A DNA stretch of 42,860 bases from a virus. Position numbers and translations under genes: made by a program. The stretch covers positions 1 to 42,860 of the IMG/VR virus record IMGVR_UViG_3300043446_003464; one strand, given 5' to 3'. Below are positions 6,789 to 14,103 of the stretch, piece by piece. Within the stretch, counting starts at the first letter, position 1. Every line of letters begins with the position of its first letter. The notes below the pieces were generated by a model. That model was given only the letters and a program-made list of their open reading frames with translations. It did not search any database and had not been told where the DNA came from.

Positions 6789-7070
6789 ATGAAAGTGACG
6801 ATCACGGCGCTCAAGGCGCCCTGGCCCGAGGGCTCGAAGGTCGGCAGCGTCGTCGAGCTGGAGGGCGACACGGTGCCGGCATGGGCCGTCGGCAAGTGCA
6901 CGCGCGTGCCTGAAGGTCTTGTCGCAGGTGGCGGCGGGCCGGGCACGCCGGATGCGGCGATGGAGGCGCTGCAGGCCGAGAACGCCGCGCTGCGTGCCAT
7001 GCTCGAAGCGGGTGGCGGCGTCCCGACGGCTGCTTCCGAGGCGGTCGCGCCGGCCAAGGCCAAGCGCTGA
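6789..7070 (+). CDS. Hypothetical head-region protein, 93 aa
   Basis: Starts two bases after the capsid stop. The first half looks like a small beta domain (EGSKVGSVVELEGDTVPAWAVGKC); the second half is a Gly-rich linker and an Ala/Glu helix (MEALQAENAALRAMLE) that may form a coiled coil. Proteins of this shape are frequent between capsid and connector genes in phages. Function unknown. Confidence 0.65.
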   Translation: MKVTITALKAPWPEGSKVGSVVELEGDTVPAWAVGKCTRVPEGLVAGGGGPGTPDAAMEALQAENAALRAMLEAGGGVPTAASEAVAPAKAKR

Positions 7071-7071
7071 C

Positions 7072-7443
7072 ATGATCACGTCGGCCCAGGCGGCAGCCTA
7101 CCTCGATCAGGCCCTGGGGATCGTTCTCCCGGGGTTCTTGGTCGATGCCGCCGTGGCGGACGTGGCCGTTGCCGAGGCCGCCATGGTGACGGCGGGCTAC
7201 AGCGCCTCGACGCAGATCCGCGTGCAGTCGATGGCCGTTGCGATCGTGGCGGCGGCCGGCGACCCGCGCCGCCTCAACTCGCAGGCGGCGCCCTCCGGGG
7301 CCTCGCGCAGCTTCAAGAACTCCGACAAGGCATTGTCCGTGCTGCGCCGCTCCCTGTCCGAGCTGGACACCGCCGGCACCGTTACCGACATCGTGGGCCC
7401 GGATCCCTCCGTAGGCTCGCTGTTCCTGGCGGTGTGCGGATGA
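7072..7443 (+). CDS. Probable head-tail connector (adaptor) protein
   Basis: A 123-aa mostly helical protein directly after the capsid genes, the position of the gp6/gp15-like adaptor that binds the portal ring. Sequence features include a helical N-terminus (ITSAQAAAYLDQALGIVLP) and LDTAGTVTDIVGP near the end. The assignment rests on gene order and size. It overlaps the next gene by ATGA. Confidence 0.55.
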   Translation: MITSAQAAAYLDQALGIVLPGFLVDAAVADVAVAEAAMVTAGYSASTQIRVQSMAVAIVAAAGDPRRLNSQAAPSGASRSFKNSDKALSVLRRSLSELDTAGTVTDIVGPDPSVGSLFLAVCG

Positions 7444-7781
7444 GCGCCGCTGCCGCCTGGTCCTACACCGCCACGGCCACCCTGTGGGCGCTGCTGGGGC
7501 GTGACGACTGGACCGGCGCCGTGACCTACGGGCCTCCACAGGCCGTGCCGTGCGACTACAGCGCCAAGGCCGAGCGGCGCACCGACTCGACGGGCGTTGA
7601 GTTCACCACGCGCCAGATCATCTACACCGAGCGGGCAGACATCAAGCGCGGCGACCGGATCGTGATCGGCGCCAGCGCGTCACTCGACCCGGTGGCGGCC
7701 GGTGCGGCTGAGGTGCGCAGCGTGCAGCGCTACGCCGACACGTTTGACCGCCTGGCGGATGACTACGAGGTCGCCACGTGA
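7440..7781 (+). CDS. Probable head-closure (stopper) protein
   Basis: A 113-aa protein with the beta-barrel-like pattern of head completion proteins. Segments such as TGVEFTTRQIIYTERADIKRGDRIVIG match the family habit of describing a rigid barrel with an I-x-x-G-D-R-I turn. It overlaps both neighbours by a few bases (ATGA and TGATG), so translation is coupled within the connector block. Confidence 0.6.
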   Translation: MSAAAAWSYTATATLWALLGRDDWTGAVTYGPPQAVPCDYSAKAERRTDSTGVEFTTRQIIYTERADIKRGDRIVIGASASLDPVAAGAAEVRSVQRYADTFDRLADDYEVAT

Positions 7782-8134
7782 TGGCCGGCAAGCCGCGCGT
7801 CGTCAACCTGATGCCGCGGTTCATCGACTCGCGCCAACGCAAGGCCGCGGCTGGCATGAGCAAGGCCTTGATCCTGGGCGCCAGTGAAGCGAGCGTTCTC
7901 ACGCCCATCGACACCAGCACGCTTCTCAACAGCCAATACCGCAAGGTCGAGGCGGAGGGCTCGCGCATCGTTGGCACCGTGGGCTATACCGCCGAGTACG
8001 CGCTGCCGGTGCACGACCCCGACAACAAGCAGACGTTCCGCCGGGCCAGCGCCGAGAAGGAGTTCCTGAAGCGCGGCTTCGAGACCGCCGAGCCGAACAT
8101 CCGCGCCGTGATCAAGGGGAGCATCAAGACATGA
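7781..8134 (+). CDS. Tail completion protein, HK97 gp10-like
   Basis: 117 aa. The motif TPIDTSTLLNSQYRKV, then a strand segment GTVGYTAEYALPVHD, matches the HK97 gp10 family, whose hallmark is TPVDTGxLRxS followed by a YAxxVExG segment. It ends in a long helix. It acts at the neck or tail completion step. The ATG at 7781 is preferred over the GTG three bases earlier, which would make an unnecessary two-start overlap. Confidence 0.75.
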   Translation: MAGKPRVVNLMPRFIDSRQRKAAAGMSKALILGASEASVLTPIDTSTLLNSQYRKVEAEGSRIVGTVGYTAEYALPVHDPDNKQTFRRASAEKEFLKRGFETAEPNIRAVIKGSIKT

Positions 8135-8496
8135 GCGCCGCTTCTGACGCCCTGCGCGCGGTGCTGCAGGCCGCCTTCCCAACCGGCTGGGTGATCCAGT
8201 TCGGCCGCTGGCGCGACGATCCCGCCGACCAGTCGCGCCGGTACATCGTCGTGCGGCCGGTCGGCGGCGCGGGCGCGGAGGTTGTGCGCCGGCCGCTGTT
8301 CAGTCTCGCCATCATCACCGGAGCGACCGACGCCAGCACCATCGCCGACACCGCAGCGGGCAGTATCATTGAGGCGTTGCGCGTCTGGCCGGGCTCAGAG
8401 GCGGTGATGCACCTGCAGGCCGGCGAGCCCGTTTTCATGGCCACTGATGACGGGCGTACCGTTTTCGAGATGTCCGTCTCCACCATCACCGACTGA
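8131..8496 (+). CDS. Probable tail terminator protein
   Basis: 121 aa, located between gp10-like and tail-tube genes, which is the lambda U position. The alpha-beta pattern (helix, VIQFGRW, RYIVVRPVGG, long helix, final strand EMSVSTITD) fits tail terminators, which cap the tail tube and set its end. Start ATG at 8131 overlaps the preceding stop. Assignment by order and size. Confidence 0.65.
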   Translation: MSAASDALRAVLQAAFPTGWVIQFGRWRDDPADQSRRYIVVRPVGGAGAEVVRRPLFSLAIITGATDASTIADTAAGSIIEALRVWPGSEAVMHLQAGEPVFMATDDGRTVFEMSVSTITD

Positions 8497-8506
8497 GGAC
8501 CCCCAT

Positions 8507-8965
8507 ATGCCCTCCCCCAAATTCGTCGGCCGCAACGTTGCGGTTGAGTTCTCCCTCGCAGACGAAACCGCCACGGTCGGCAGCCTGACCTGGACCCGTC
8601 TCGGCGCCATGCGCGGCAAGTCGCTCACGGGCACGTGGGACACCGTGGACGCCACGGCCGACACCAGCGCCGGCAACAGCAAAGAGATGCTCGCGACGTT
8701 CTTCGGCATGGAGTTCTCTGGCGACGGCGTGACCTACGGCGAGACCGTGAGCGGTCAGAAGGCGTTGCGCGCCCACTTCATGAGCCCGCCCAGCGGCACG
8801 CAGTACCAACCGAAGGCGTGGCTCCGGCTCACCGAGCCGGACGGCAGCTTCACGGTTGGGCCTTTCATGATCACGGAGTTCGCGGCCGAGTTCCCTCACG
8901 CCGACGCGGCTACGTGGTCGATCAGCGCCACCAGCAACGGCGCGTGCACCTACACTGCCACCTGA
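8507..8965 (+). CDS. Major tail (tube) protein
   Basis: 152 aa. Position before the chaperone and tape measure genes, and the beta-rich sequence (SLTWTRLGAMRGKSLTGTWDTVDAT, then LTEPDGSFTVGPFMITEFAAEFP and ATWSISATSNG), fit the lambda V / TP901-1 tube family, in which the tube-domain ends with a strand reading W-S-x-S-x-x-S-x-G. GAGG lies eight bases before the start. Confidence 0.8.
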   Translation: MPSPKFVGRNVAVEFSLADETATVGSLTWTRLGAMRGKSLTGTWDTVDATADTSAGNSKEMLATFFGMEFSGDGVTYGETVSGQKALRAHFMSPPSGTQYQPKAWLRLTEPDGSFTVGPFMITEFAAEFPHADAATWSISATSNGACTYTAT

Positions 8966-8980
8966 CCAGGAGCCTGACAC

Positions 8981-9325
8981 ATGGCCGCCATTTCGAGCAT
9001 CAATGCCAACGTCAACGGCAGCTTTGCAGCCGCCATCACGACGCTGAGCGCCGACGACACCATCACCTACGACCCCACGAAAAATCAACTCCTGCTGTTC
9101 ACCAACACCACCGGTGGGAGCCTGACGGCCACCATCGACGGGGACGGGGTGAGCACGGTCAACTTCCCGGGCGCGCCGGCCCTGAACCTGGCCGGGGGCT
9201 ATGCCGTCGTTGTCGGGGCGGGCCTATCCGTGGGCGTGATGCTGCGCAGCATCTCGGCCTACCTGACCGGCGTGGTGCACATCACCGGCGCAAGCACGCT
9301 CAAGGTCCAATTGTTCAACCTCTGA
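8981..9325 (+). CDS. Hypothetical tail-region structural protein
   Basis: 114 aa, beta-rich with many Thr, Gly and Asn (TNTTGGSLTATIDGDGVSTV). It looks like a small surface or Ig-like decoration domain and lies between the tail tube and chaperone genes. No family recognised. A short GGAG-like site precedes the ATG. Confidence 0.6.
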   Translation: MAAISSINANVNGSFAAAITTLSADDTITYDPTKNQLLLFTNTTGGSLTATIDGDGVSTVNFPGAPALNLAGGYAVVVGAGLSVGVMLRSISAYLTGVVHITGASTLKVQLFNL

Positions 9326-9331
9326 GCCCTC

Positions 9332-9877
9332 GTGCTCATCGCGCACGGCTACACCCGGGCCACGACTGCCGGCGGCGAATGGACGTTCGCGCCGGCTTTC
9401 GCGCGCCTGGCTGACCTCGGCACGCCGCGCGAGATCGTCGCGCTGTACGCCGAGCTGCACGGGCCCGCGCCGGGCATGGCCGCCCGCTACGTGCTGGGCG
9501 TGCTGTGCGAGCAGGAGGACTGCTTGCCGCTGCTGGGCTGGGTCGAGCTGGCAGGCGACACGCCCACGCACCGCCCGGGCCTGATTCCCGAGGTCGAGCA
9601 GGTGATCCTCGCGCGCCACCTCATGCGCCACGGCATCGCCGGCACGCCGCAGCTCGGCGGCCCGGCCGGTGAGTACGCGCAGGAGTTCGACCCGGCGGCC
9701 TACATCGCAGCGGCGCGCGTGCACCTGGGTGTGTCAGCGGCCGAGGCCGGCGCAATGTCCATGAGCGAGTTCCAAAGCCTGATGCTCGCCAAGTTCCCAC
9801 CCCAGGCCGGCGGCCCGCCGTCGCGCGAAGAGTACGAGGCGACAATGGCGCTTTTGGACGGGCGGCGCGATGGCTGA
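9332..9877 (+). CDS. Probable tail assembly chaperone
   Basis: 181 aa, directly before and overlapping the tape measure gene, the lambda G/GT position. The C-terminal part (LGVSAAEAGAMSMSEFQSLMLAKFP) matches the pattern common to the region that reads S-x-x-E-x-x-x-M-x-x-x-E-F-x-x-L in such chaperones. It starts with GTG. A slippery heptamer with an extended frame was looked for and not found, so no G-T style fusion is claimed. Confidence 0.6.
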   Translation: MLIAHGYTRATTAGGEWTFAPAFARLADLGTPREIVALYAELHGPAPGMAARYVLGVLCEQEDCLPLLGWVELAGDTPTHRPGLIPEVEQVILARHLMRHGIAGTPQLGGPAGEYAQEFDPAAYIAAARVHLGVSAAEAGAMSMSEFQSLMLAKFPPQAGGPPSREEYEATMALLDGRRDG

Positions 9878-12737
9878 AAAAGTCGGAGAGATCTACTACG
9901 ACGTCACGCTCGAAACCGGGCAGATGCTCGACGGGTCGCGCAAGGTACGTCGCGAGCTTGACGGGCTTACCACTGCGTTCACAGCAGCGGCGTCCGCCGT
10001 GGCCGGGCTGGCCGCGGCCATGTCGATCGCGAGTGTCATCCGGGATTCGGTCAACGCTGCCCGTGCCTACGAAAAGACCCTGGCCGACCTGAGCGCCATC
10101 ACCGGCGTGGCGGGTGAAGGGCTCGTGCGACTGAGCGATGAGGCAAAAGCGCTGGCCCGCAACAGCACCGCCAGCAGCGGCCAGGTTGTGGAGGCCATGA
10201 AGCTCATCGCGTCCGCGAAGCCTGAGTTGTTGAATACGGCCGGTGCGCTGACGGCGGTCACCAAAGAGGCGATCGCGTTGGCCGAGGCCTCCGGCATGCA
10301 GTTGCCAGCGGCGGCCGAGGCTGTCACGTTGGCCCTCAATCAGTTCGGTGTCGGGGCGGACCAGGCGGCCCGCTTCGTCAACGTCCTGGCGGCCGGTGCG
10401 AAGTTCGGCGCTTCGGAGATTGCCGATACCGCAATCGCGCTGAAAAACAGCGCTGTGTCAGCGGCGGCGGCGAAGGTGTCATTCGAGGAAACCAACGCCG
10501 CGCTGCAGGCGCTGGCGGCAGGCGGCATCAAGGGCGGCGAGGCGGGCACATCGCTCCGCAACGTGATCTTGAAGTTGGAGAACGACACCGACAAGCGACT
10601 GAAGCCGTCGATCGTGGGCTTGGCAGGTGCGCTCCAGGCGCTTGACGCGCAGAACCTGAGCAGCGCTGCGCTTACGAAGATGTTCGGCTTGGAGAACGTC
10701 AACGCGGCCCAAGCCCTGATTGGCTCAGCAGGCGCCATCAGGACGCTGACCGGCCAGCTCACCGGAACGAACACGGCGTACGAGCAGGCCGCGATCAACA
10801 CCGACACGTATGACGCGGCCATCAAGCGCATGAGCAGCTCGCTGGAGATGGCGGGGCAGGCCATCGGGAATCAGCTCCTGCCTTTCCTGCGCCAGGGCGC
10901 AGAGGCGGTGCAATCGCTGGCCAACAGTCTGTCCACCGGGTCGGAGGTCATGAGCAAGGCTATGACCGTCGTAGAGGTCGGTTCTGCGTTGCTGGCGGGC
11001 ATGCTGGCCGTGCGCTTGGTGTCGGCCGTGCAGGCGGTGATCGCGTCCTACACCGCCAGCGCCGTGGCCGCCAATGCCGCCAATGCCGCGGCTCTCATGC
11101 TCACCGGCACGACGGCATCGCTCACGGCTGCGCAAACAGCGCTATCTGTGGCCACCGGTGTGGCCGCCACAGCGGGGCGGGCATTCGGCGCGGTCATGGC
11201 GGGCCTTGGCGGCCCCATCGGCCTTGCCGTCGCCGCGCTGGTGACGATCGCCTGGAATTGGGATGTCATCACCGGCAAAGCCAACGACGCCGCGGCAACC
11301 TCAGAGCGAGCCGCGGCGCGCATTGCCGCGGCTCTGAAGAAGTCGAGCGAATCAGCCACCGCGGATCTGCAAGGGCAGCTTGTCGAAACACAGAAGGCAA
11401 TGGCGCTCATCGATCGTGAGCTTTCGATGCCGCGGCAGTTGCAGTCGGGCCGCGGCATGGGCGGCGGGCGCCCCCTGACCGACACGCGTATCACGGAGTT
11501 GAAAGAGAAGCGCGACGCACTGGTGAAGATCGCGGCCGACATCGAGAAGGCCATGTTCCGCGTGGCCGCTAGTGACGAAGGCGGCGGCATGGTCGGGCCG
11601 GCCGACACGAGCCCGAAGAAGCCTGTACGGGCCCCAGGTGCAGACGCTCCGGCCGCATCGAAGTTCGACGCCGAGGGCTACCTGGCCGGGCTGGAGAAGG
11701 CAACGCTCGAAGGCGCCGCCCGCGTGGACGCCATCGAGCGTGAGGCGTTGCGCAAGAACGCCGAGTTGCTTGAGGCGGGCAAGATCAGCCGTGCCCAGGC
11801 GGCCCAGGCCGTCAACCTCATCGAGCAGGAGGCCGCGGCCCAACGGCTGGAGCTGCAGACCAAGGCCGAGGACGAATTGCTGGCATCGCTGGCCCGGATG
11901 GAGCAGGCTGAGGCGGATTCGGCGAAGCGACGCGGCGAGCAGCAGGCCAAGGACTTGGCGATGGCCAGAGAGATCCAGCTCGCCGACGATCCGATCGGGC
12001 GCTTGCAGTTGGAGCTGCAGACCAAAAGCGACATGCTGACGGCCGCGGCCGAGAGGGACCGTGCGAACGAAGAGATTTACGCGGCGGCGCGCGTCGCGCT
12101 GGAGGAACACACCGCCTCGGCCATTGCCAGCATTCACGCCAACACGCTCGCGGGCTACTCCAGCAATCTCGATGCCGCGGCGGGTCTGGTTGAGAAGTTC
12201 GGGGGCAAGCAGAACGCGTTGTACAAGACCCTTTTCGCAGCATCCAAGGCGTTCGCCATCGCCGAGTCGATCATCAAGATCCAGCAGGGCATTGCCGGCG
12301 CTGCCGCGCTGCCGTTCCCAGCCAACATCCCCGCCATTGGCGCCGTTGTGGCGGCCACATCGGGGATCATCAGCACCATCAGCGGCACGAATTACGGCGG
12401 CGGCCGGCTCACCGGTGGGCCTGCCAGTGCTGGCAGCACGTACCGCATCAACGAGGCCGGCGCCCCGGAGATGTTTGTCGGTGCCAACGGCCGGCAGTAC
12501 ATGATGCCAACGCAGGCAGGCAACGTCGTGCCGGCCGACGGCCTGGGCGGGAGCAAGGCACCTACGATCATCATCCAGAACACGGGCACGCCGCAACGCG
12601 TCGAGTCGCAGAGCTACGACAGCGCCAGCAACACCGCCACCCTCGTCATGGCCGACCTGGTGGACCAGATCAGCAACAACAGCGGCCCGGTGTGGTCTGC
12701 GCTGACCAGCTCCAGCAACGTGCAGGGCCGGCTGTAG
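9870..12737 (+). CDS. Tail tape measure protein
   Basis: 955 aa, the longest structural gene. It sets tail length and passes out ahead of the DNA. Residues about 80-300 match the TP901-type phage tail domain (ALARNSTASSGQVVEAMK, ALNQFGVGADQAARFVNVLA, GGEAGTSLRNVILKLEND). Hydrophobic stretches near residues 30-50 and 370-460 may become membrane-inserted. The rest is Ala/Glu-rich helix. The C-terminus has ETYRINEAGAPEMFVG-like sequence, common in tape measures. It overlaps the chaperone by eight bases. Confidence 0.92.
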   Translation: MAEKVGEIYYDVTLETGQMLDGSRKVRRELDGLTTAFTAAASAVAGLAAAMSIASVIRDSVNAARAYEKTLADLSAITGVAGEGLVRLSDEAKALARNSTASSGQVVEAMKLIASAKPELLNTAGALTAVTKEAIALAEASGMQLPAAAEAVTLALNQFGVGADQAARFVNVLAAGAKFGASEIADTAIALKNSAVSAAAAKVSFEETNAALQALAAGGIKGGEAGTSLRNVILKLENDTDKRLKPSIVGLAGALQALDAQNLSSAALTKMFGLENVNAAQALIGSAGAIRTLTGQLTGTNTAYEQAAINTDTYDAAIKRMSSSLEMAGQAIGNQLLPFLRQGAEAVQSLANSLSTGSEVMSKAMTVVEVGSALLAGMLAVRLVSAVQAVIASYTASAVAANAANAAALMLTGTTASLTAAQTALSVATGVAATAGRAFGAVMAGLGGPIGLAVAALVTIAWNWDVITGKANDAAATSERAAARIAAALKKSSESATADLQGQLVETQKAMALIDRELSMPRQLQSGRGMGGGRPLTDTRITELKEKRDALVKIAADIEKAMFRVAASDEGGGMVGPADTSPKKPVRAPGADAPAASKFDAEGYLAGLEKATLEGAARVDAIEREALRKNAELLEAGKISRAQAAQAVNLIEQEAAAQRLELQTKAEDELLASLARMEQAEADSAKRRGEQQAKDLAMAREIQLADDPIGRLQLELQTKSDMLTAAAERDRANEEIYAAARVALEEHTASAIASIHANTLAGYSSNLDAAAGLVEKFGGKQNALYKTLFAASKAFAIAESIIKIQQGIAGAAALPFPANIPAIGAVVAATSGIISTISGTNYGGGRLTGGPASAGSTYRINEAGAPEMFVGANGRQYMMPTQAGNVVPADGLGGSKAPTIIIQNTGTPQRVESQSYDSASNTATLVMADLVDQISNNSGPVWSALTSSSNVQGRL

Positions 12738-12746
12738 ACTCGCGCC

Positions 12747-13220
12747 ATGGCCATCGCCTACCCGCTCCACATCCGCACGCTGCTGCGCACCGGCAAGAGC
12801 CGCACACAGCCGGCGCGGTTCAGCGTCGCAGAGCCGCGCCGCGGGTATGCCTACGTCAAGCCGATCGGGACCGACGTGCCGGTCTTCTGGGACATCGAGT
12901 TCCGCTTCACGACCGACGAAGCGATCGTGTTCCGCTTGTGGTTCGACGAGCTTCTCAATGGCGGGGTGGACGAGTTCACCTTGCCGATCCGCACCGAGTT
13001 CGGCATCGTCACCCACACTTGCCGGTTCTTGCCAGATGGGCTGCTGCCGGTGACCGAGGTCGGCCAGACGTGGGGCTACAAAGCGACGATAATGGCCCGC
13101 GCACTGGTCACGCCAGCCGGCTACGCTGAGGCAGCCAGCGTCATAGTCGGCTTGCCCGACTGGCGGGCCTGGATGCTGGCGCTTGACCGGGGCGTCACGC
13201 AAGAGATGCCGGGGGCCTGA
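12747..13220 (+). CDS. Minor tail protein, lambda M position
   Basis: 157 aa, first gene after the tape measure, so it is a tail-tip component by order. It has a beta-rich middle (VPVFWDIEFRFTTDEAIVFRLWFDELLNGG). No Shine-Dalgarno lies before the ATG; the same 14-base sequence as before 4034, containing TAGACT, ends right at it. The TAG in that sequence is the tape measure stop. Confidence 0.65.
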   Translation: MAIAYPLHIRTLLRTGKSRTQPARFSVAEPRRGYAYVKPIGTDVPVFWDIEFRFTTDEAIVFRLWFDELLNGGVDEFTLPIRTEFGIVTHTCRFLPDGLLPVTEVGQTWGYKATIMARALVTPAGYAEAASVIVGLPDWRAWMLALDRGVTQEMPGA

Positions 13221-13699
13221 TGGACAAGCGCGAATACTGGACCACCAAGCCGCCGCTTCCAGAGTACGAGGCGCTGACCTTCGCGCACCCGGCGTTCAGC
13301 GCGCCGATCCGTCTGGTGATCGATCAGTTTGCCCCCGTGACCTTGGGCGGCCACGTGCACACGCCGGTCCCAGGCCAGGTCAAGGAGCCCGACCAAGCCG
13401 GCGGGCAAGTGCGCCTCACTCTGTCCTTCCCGCGCGCCGTCGTGGGGGCGGAGTTCAAGCGCCAGTTGCGGCTCATCCAGGCGGCCGGCAGCGTCGCGCC
13501 GATCACCTGCACCTACGCGCGCTACCTGGGGGACACCGCGGCGCCGGAAGTGACATGGGAACTGTACGTCGCGGACCAGGGCGGCGTGACGATCACCCCG
13601 GATGCCGTGCAAGTCGTGGCTACAGACGACAACCCCATGCGCCGGCCCGCCACGCTCATCTATGACCCAGCCGTGTGGACCGGGCTGCAGGTGCTATGA
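13220..13699 (+). CDS. DUF1833-like minor tail protein, lambda L position
   Basis: 159 aa. The N-terminal segment EALTFAHPAFSAPIRLVIDQF resembles the HPAF-x-x-P-x-R-L-V-x-D pattern of the DUF1833 family of phage tail-tip proteins. It ends with RPATLIYDPAVW. The ATG overlaps the previous stop (TGATGG). It probably builds the tail-tip hub with the neighbouring gene products. Confidence 0.7.
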   Translation: MDKREYWTTKPPLPEYEALTFAHPAFSAPIRLVIDQFAPVTLGGHVHTPVPGQVKEPDQAGGQVRLTLSFPRAVVGAEFKRQLRLIQAAGSVAPITCTYARYLGDTAAPEVTWELYVADQGGVTITPDAVQVVATDDNPMRRPATLIYDPAVWTGLQVL

Positions 13700-14103
13700 C
13701 GCCAGCCGAGTTCGTCGCCCGTGCCGTGGGCCTTCCATGGGCGCGTTGGCGCGCGGACTGGCAGGCCATGGACTGCTATGGCCTCATCGTACTTTGGCAC
13801 CGTGAAGTGCTCGGCGTCGAGCTGGGTGACGTGCCGCAGACCGACATTGCGGCCGGCTTCGCGGCATCAACTGGGTGGCAGGAACTGCCGGGCCCGGAGG
13901 CCGGCGCCACGTGCTGGATGGCCTGGCGCGCTGGCTCGCCGACGCATTGCGGCGTGATGCTGGACTGCGACCGCGTGCTGCACGCTGAGGGGCGCCCGGG
14001 GCAGCCAGGCAACGTGCGCGTCACGCGCCTGCGCGCGCTTGCCCGGGTGTACGGGCGGATCCGCTACTATCGGCATCTGCATGCACCTTCACCTACCGAC
14101 TGA
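13696..14103 (+). CDS. NlpC/P60 tail-tip peptidase, lambda K-like
   Basis: 135 aa. MDCYGLIVLW at residues 25-34 gives the catalytic Cys27 in the D-C-x-G-L context of NlpC/P60 peptidases; His84 in SPTHCGVML and His96 are candidate partners. Such tail-tip enzymes cut peptidoglycan cross-links or support tail assembly. ATGA overlap with the previous gene. It lacks the N-terminal JAB-type domain of lambda K. Confidence 0.85.
   Translation: MTPAEFVARAVGLPWARWRADWQAMDCYGLIVLWHREVLGVELGDVPQTDIAAGFAASTGWQELPGPEAGATCWMAWRAGSPTHCGVMLDCDRVLHAEGRPGQPGNVRVTRLRALARVYGRIRYYRHLHAPSPTD

Noticed and set aside
9750-9880. Possible programmed frameshift at the end of the tail chaperone
   Set aside because: No slippery heptamer in the right frame and no extended second frame before the tape measure start.
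3989-13202. Long open frames on the minus strand opposite capsid and tail genes (for example 3989-5293, 5275-6762 and 11352-13202)
   Set aside because: Products are Arg/Gly/His-rich repeats of the opposite strand's codon bias, without domains or start signals; they are shadows of the structural genes.
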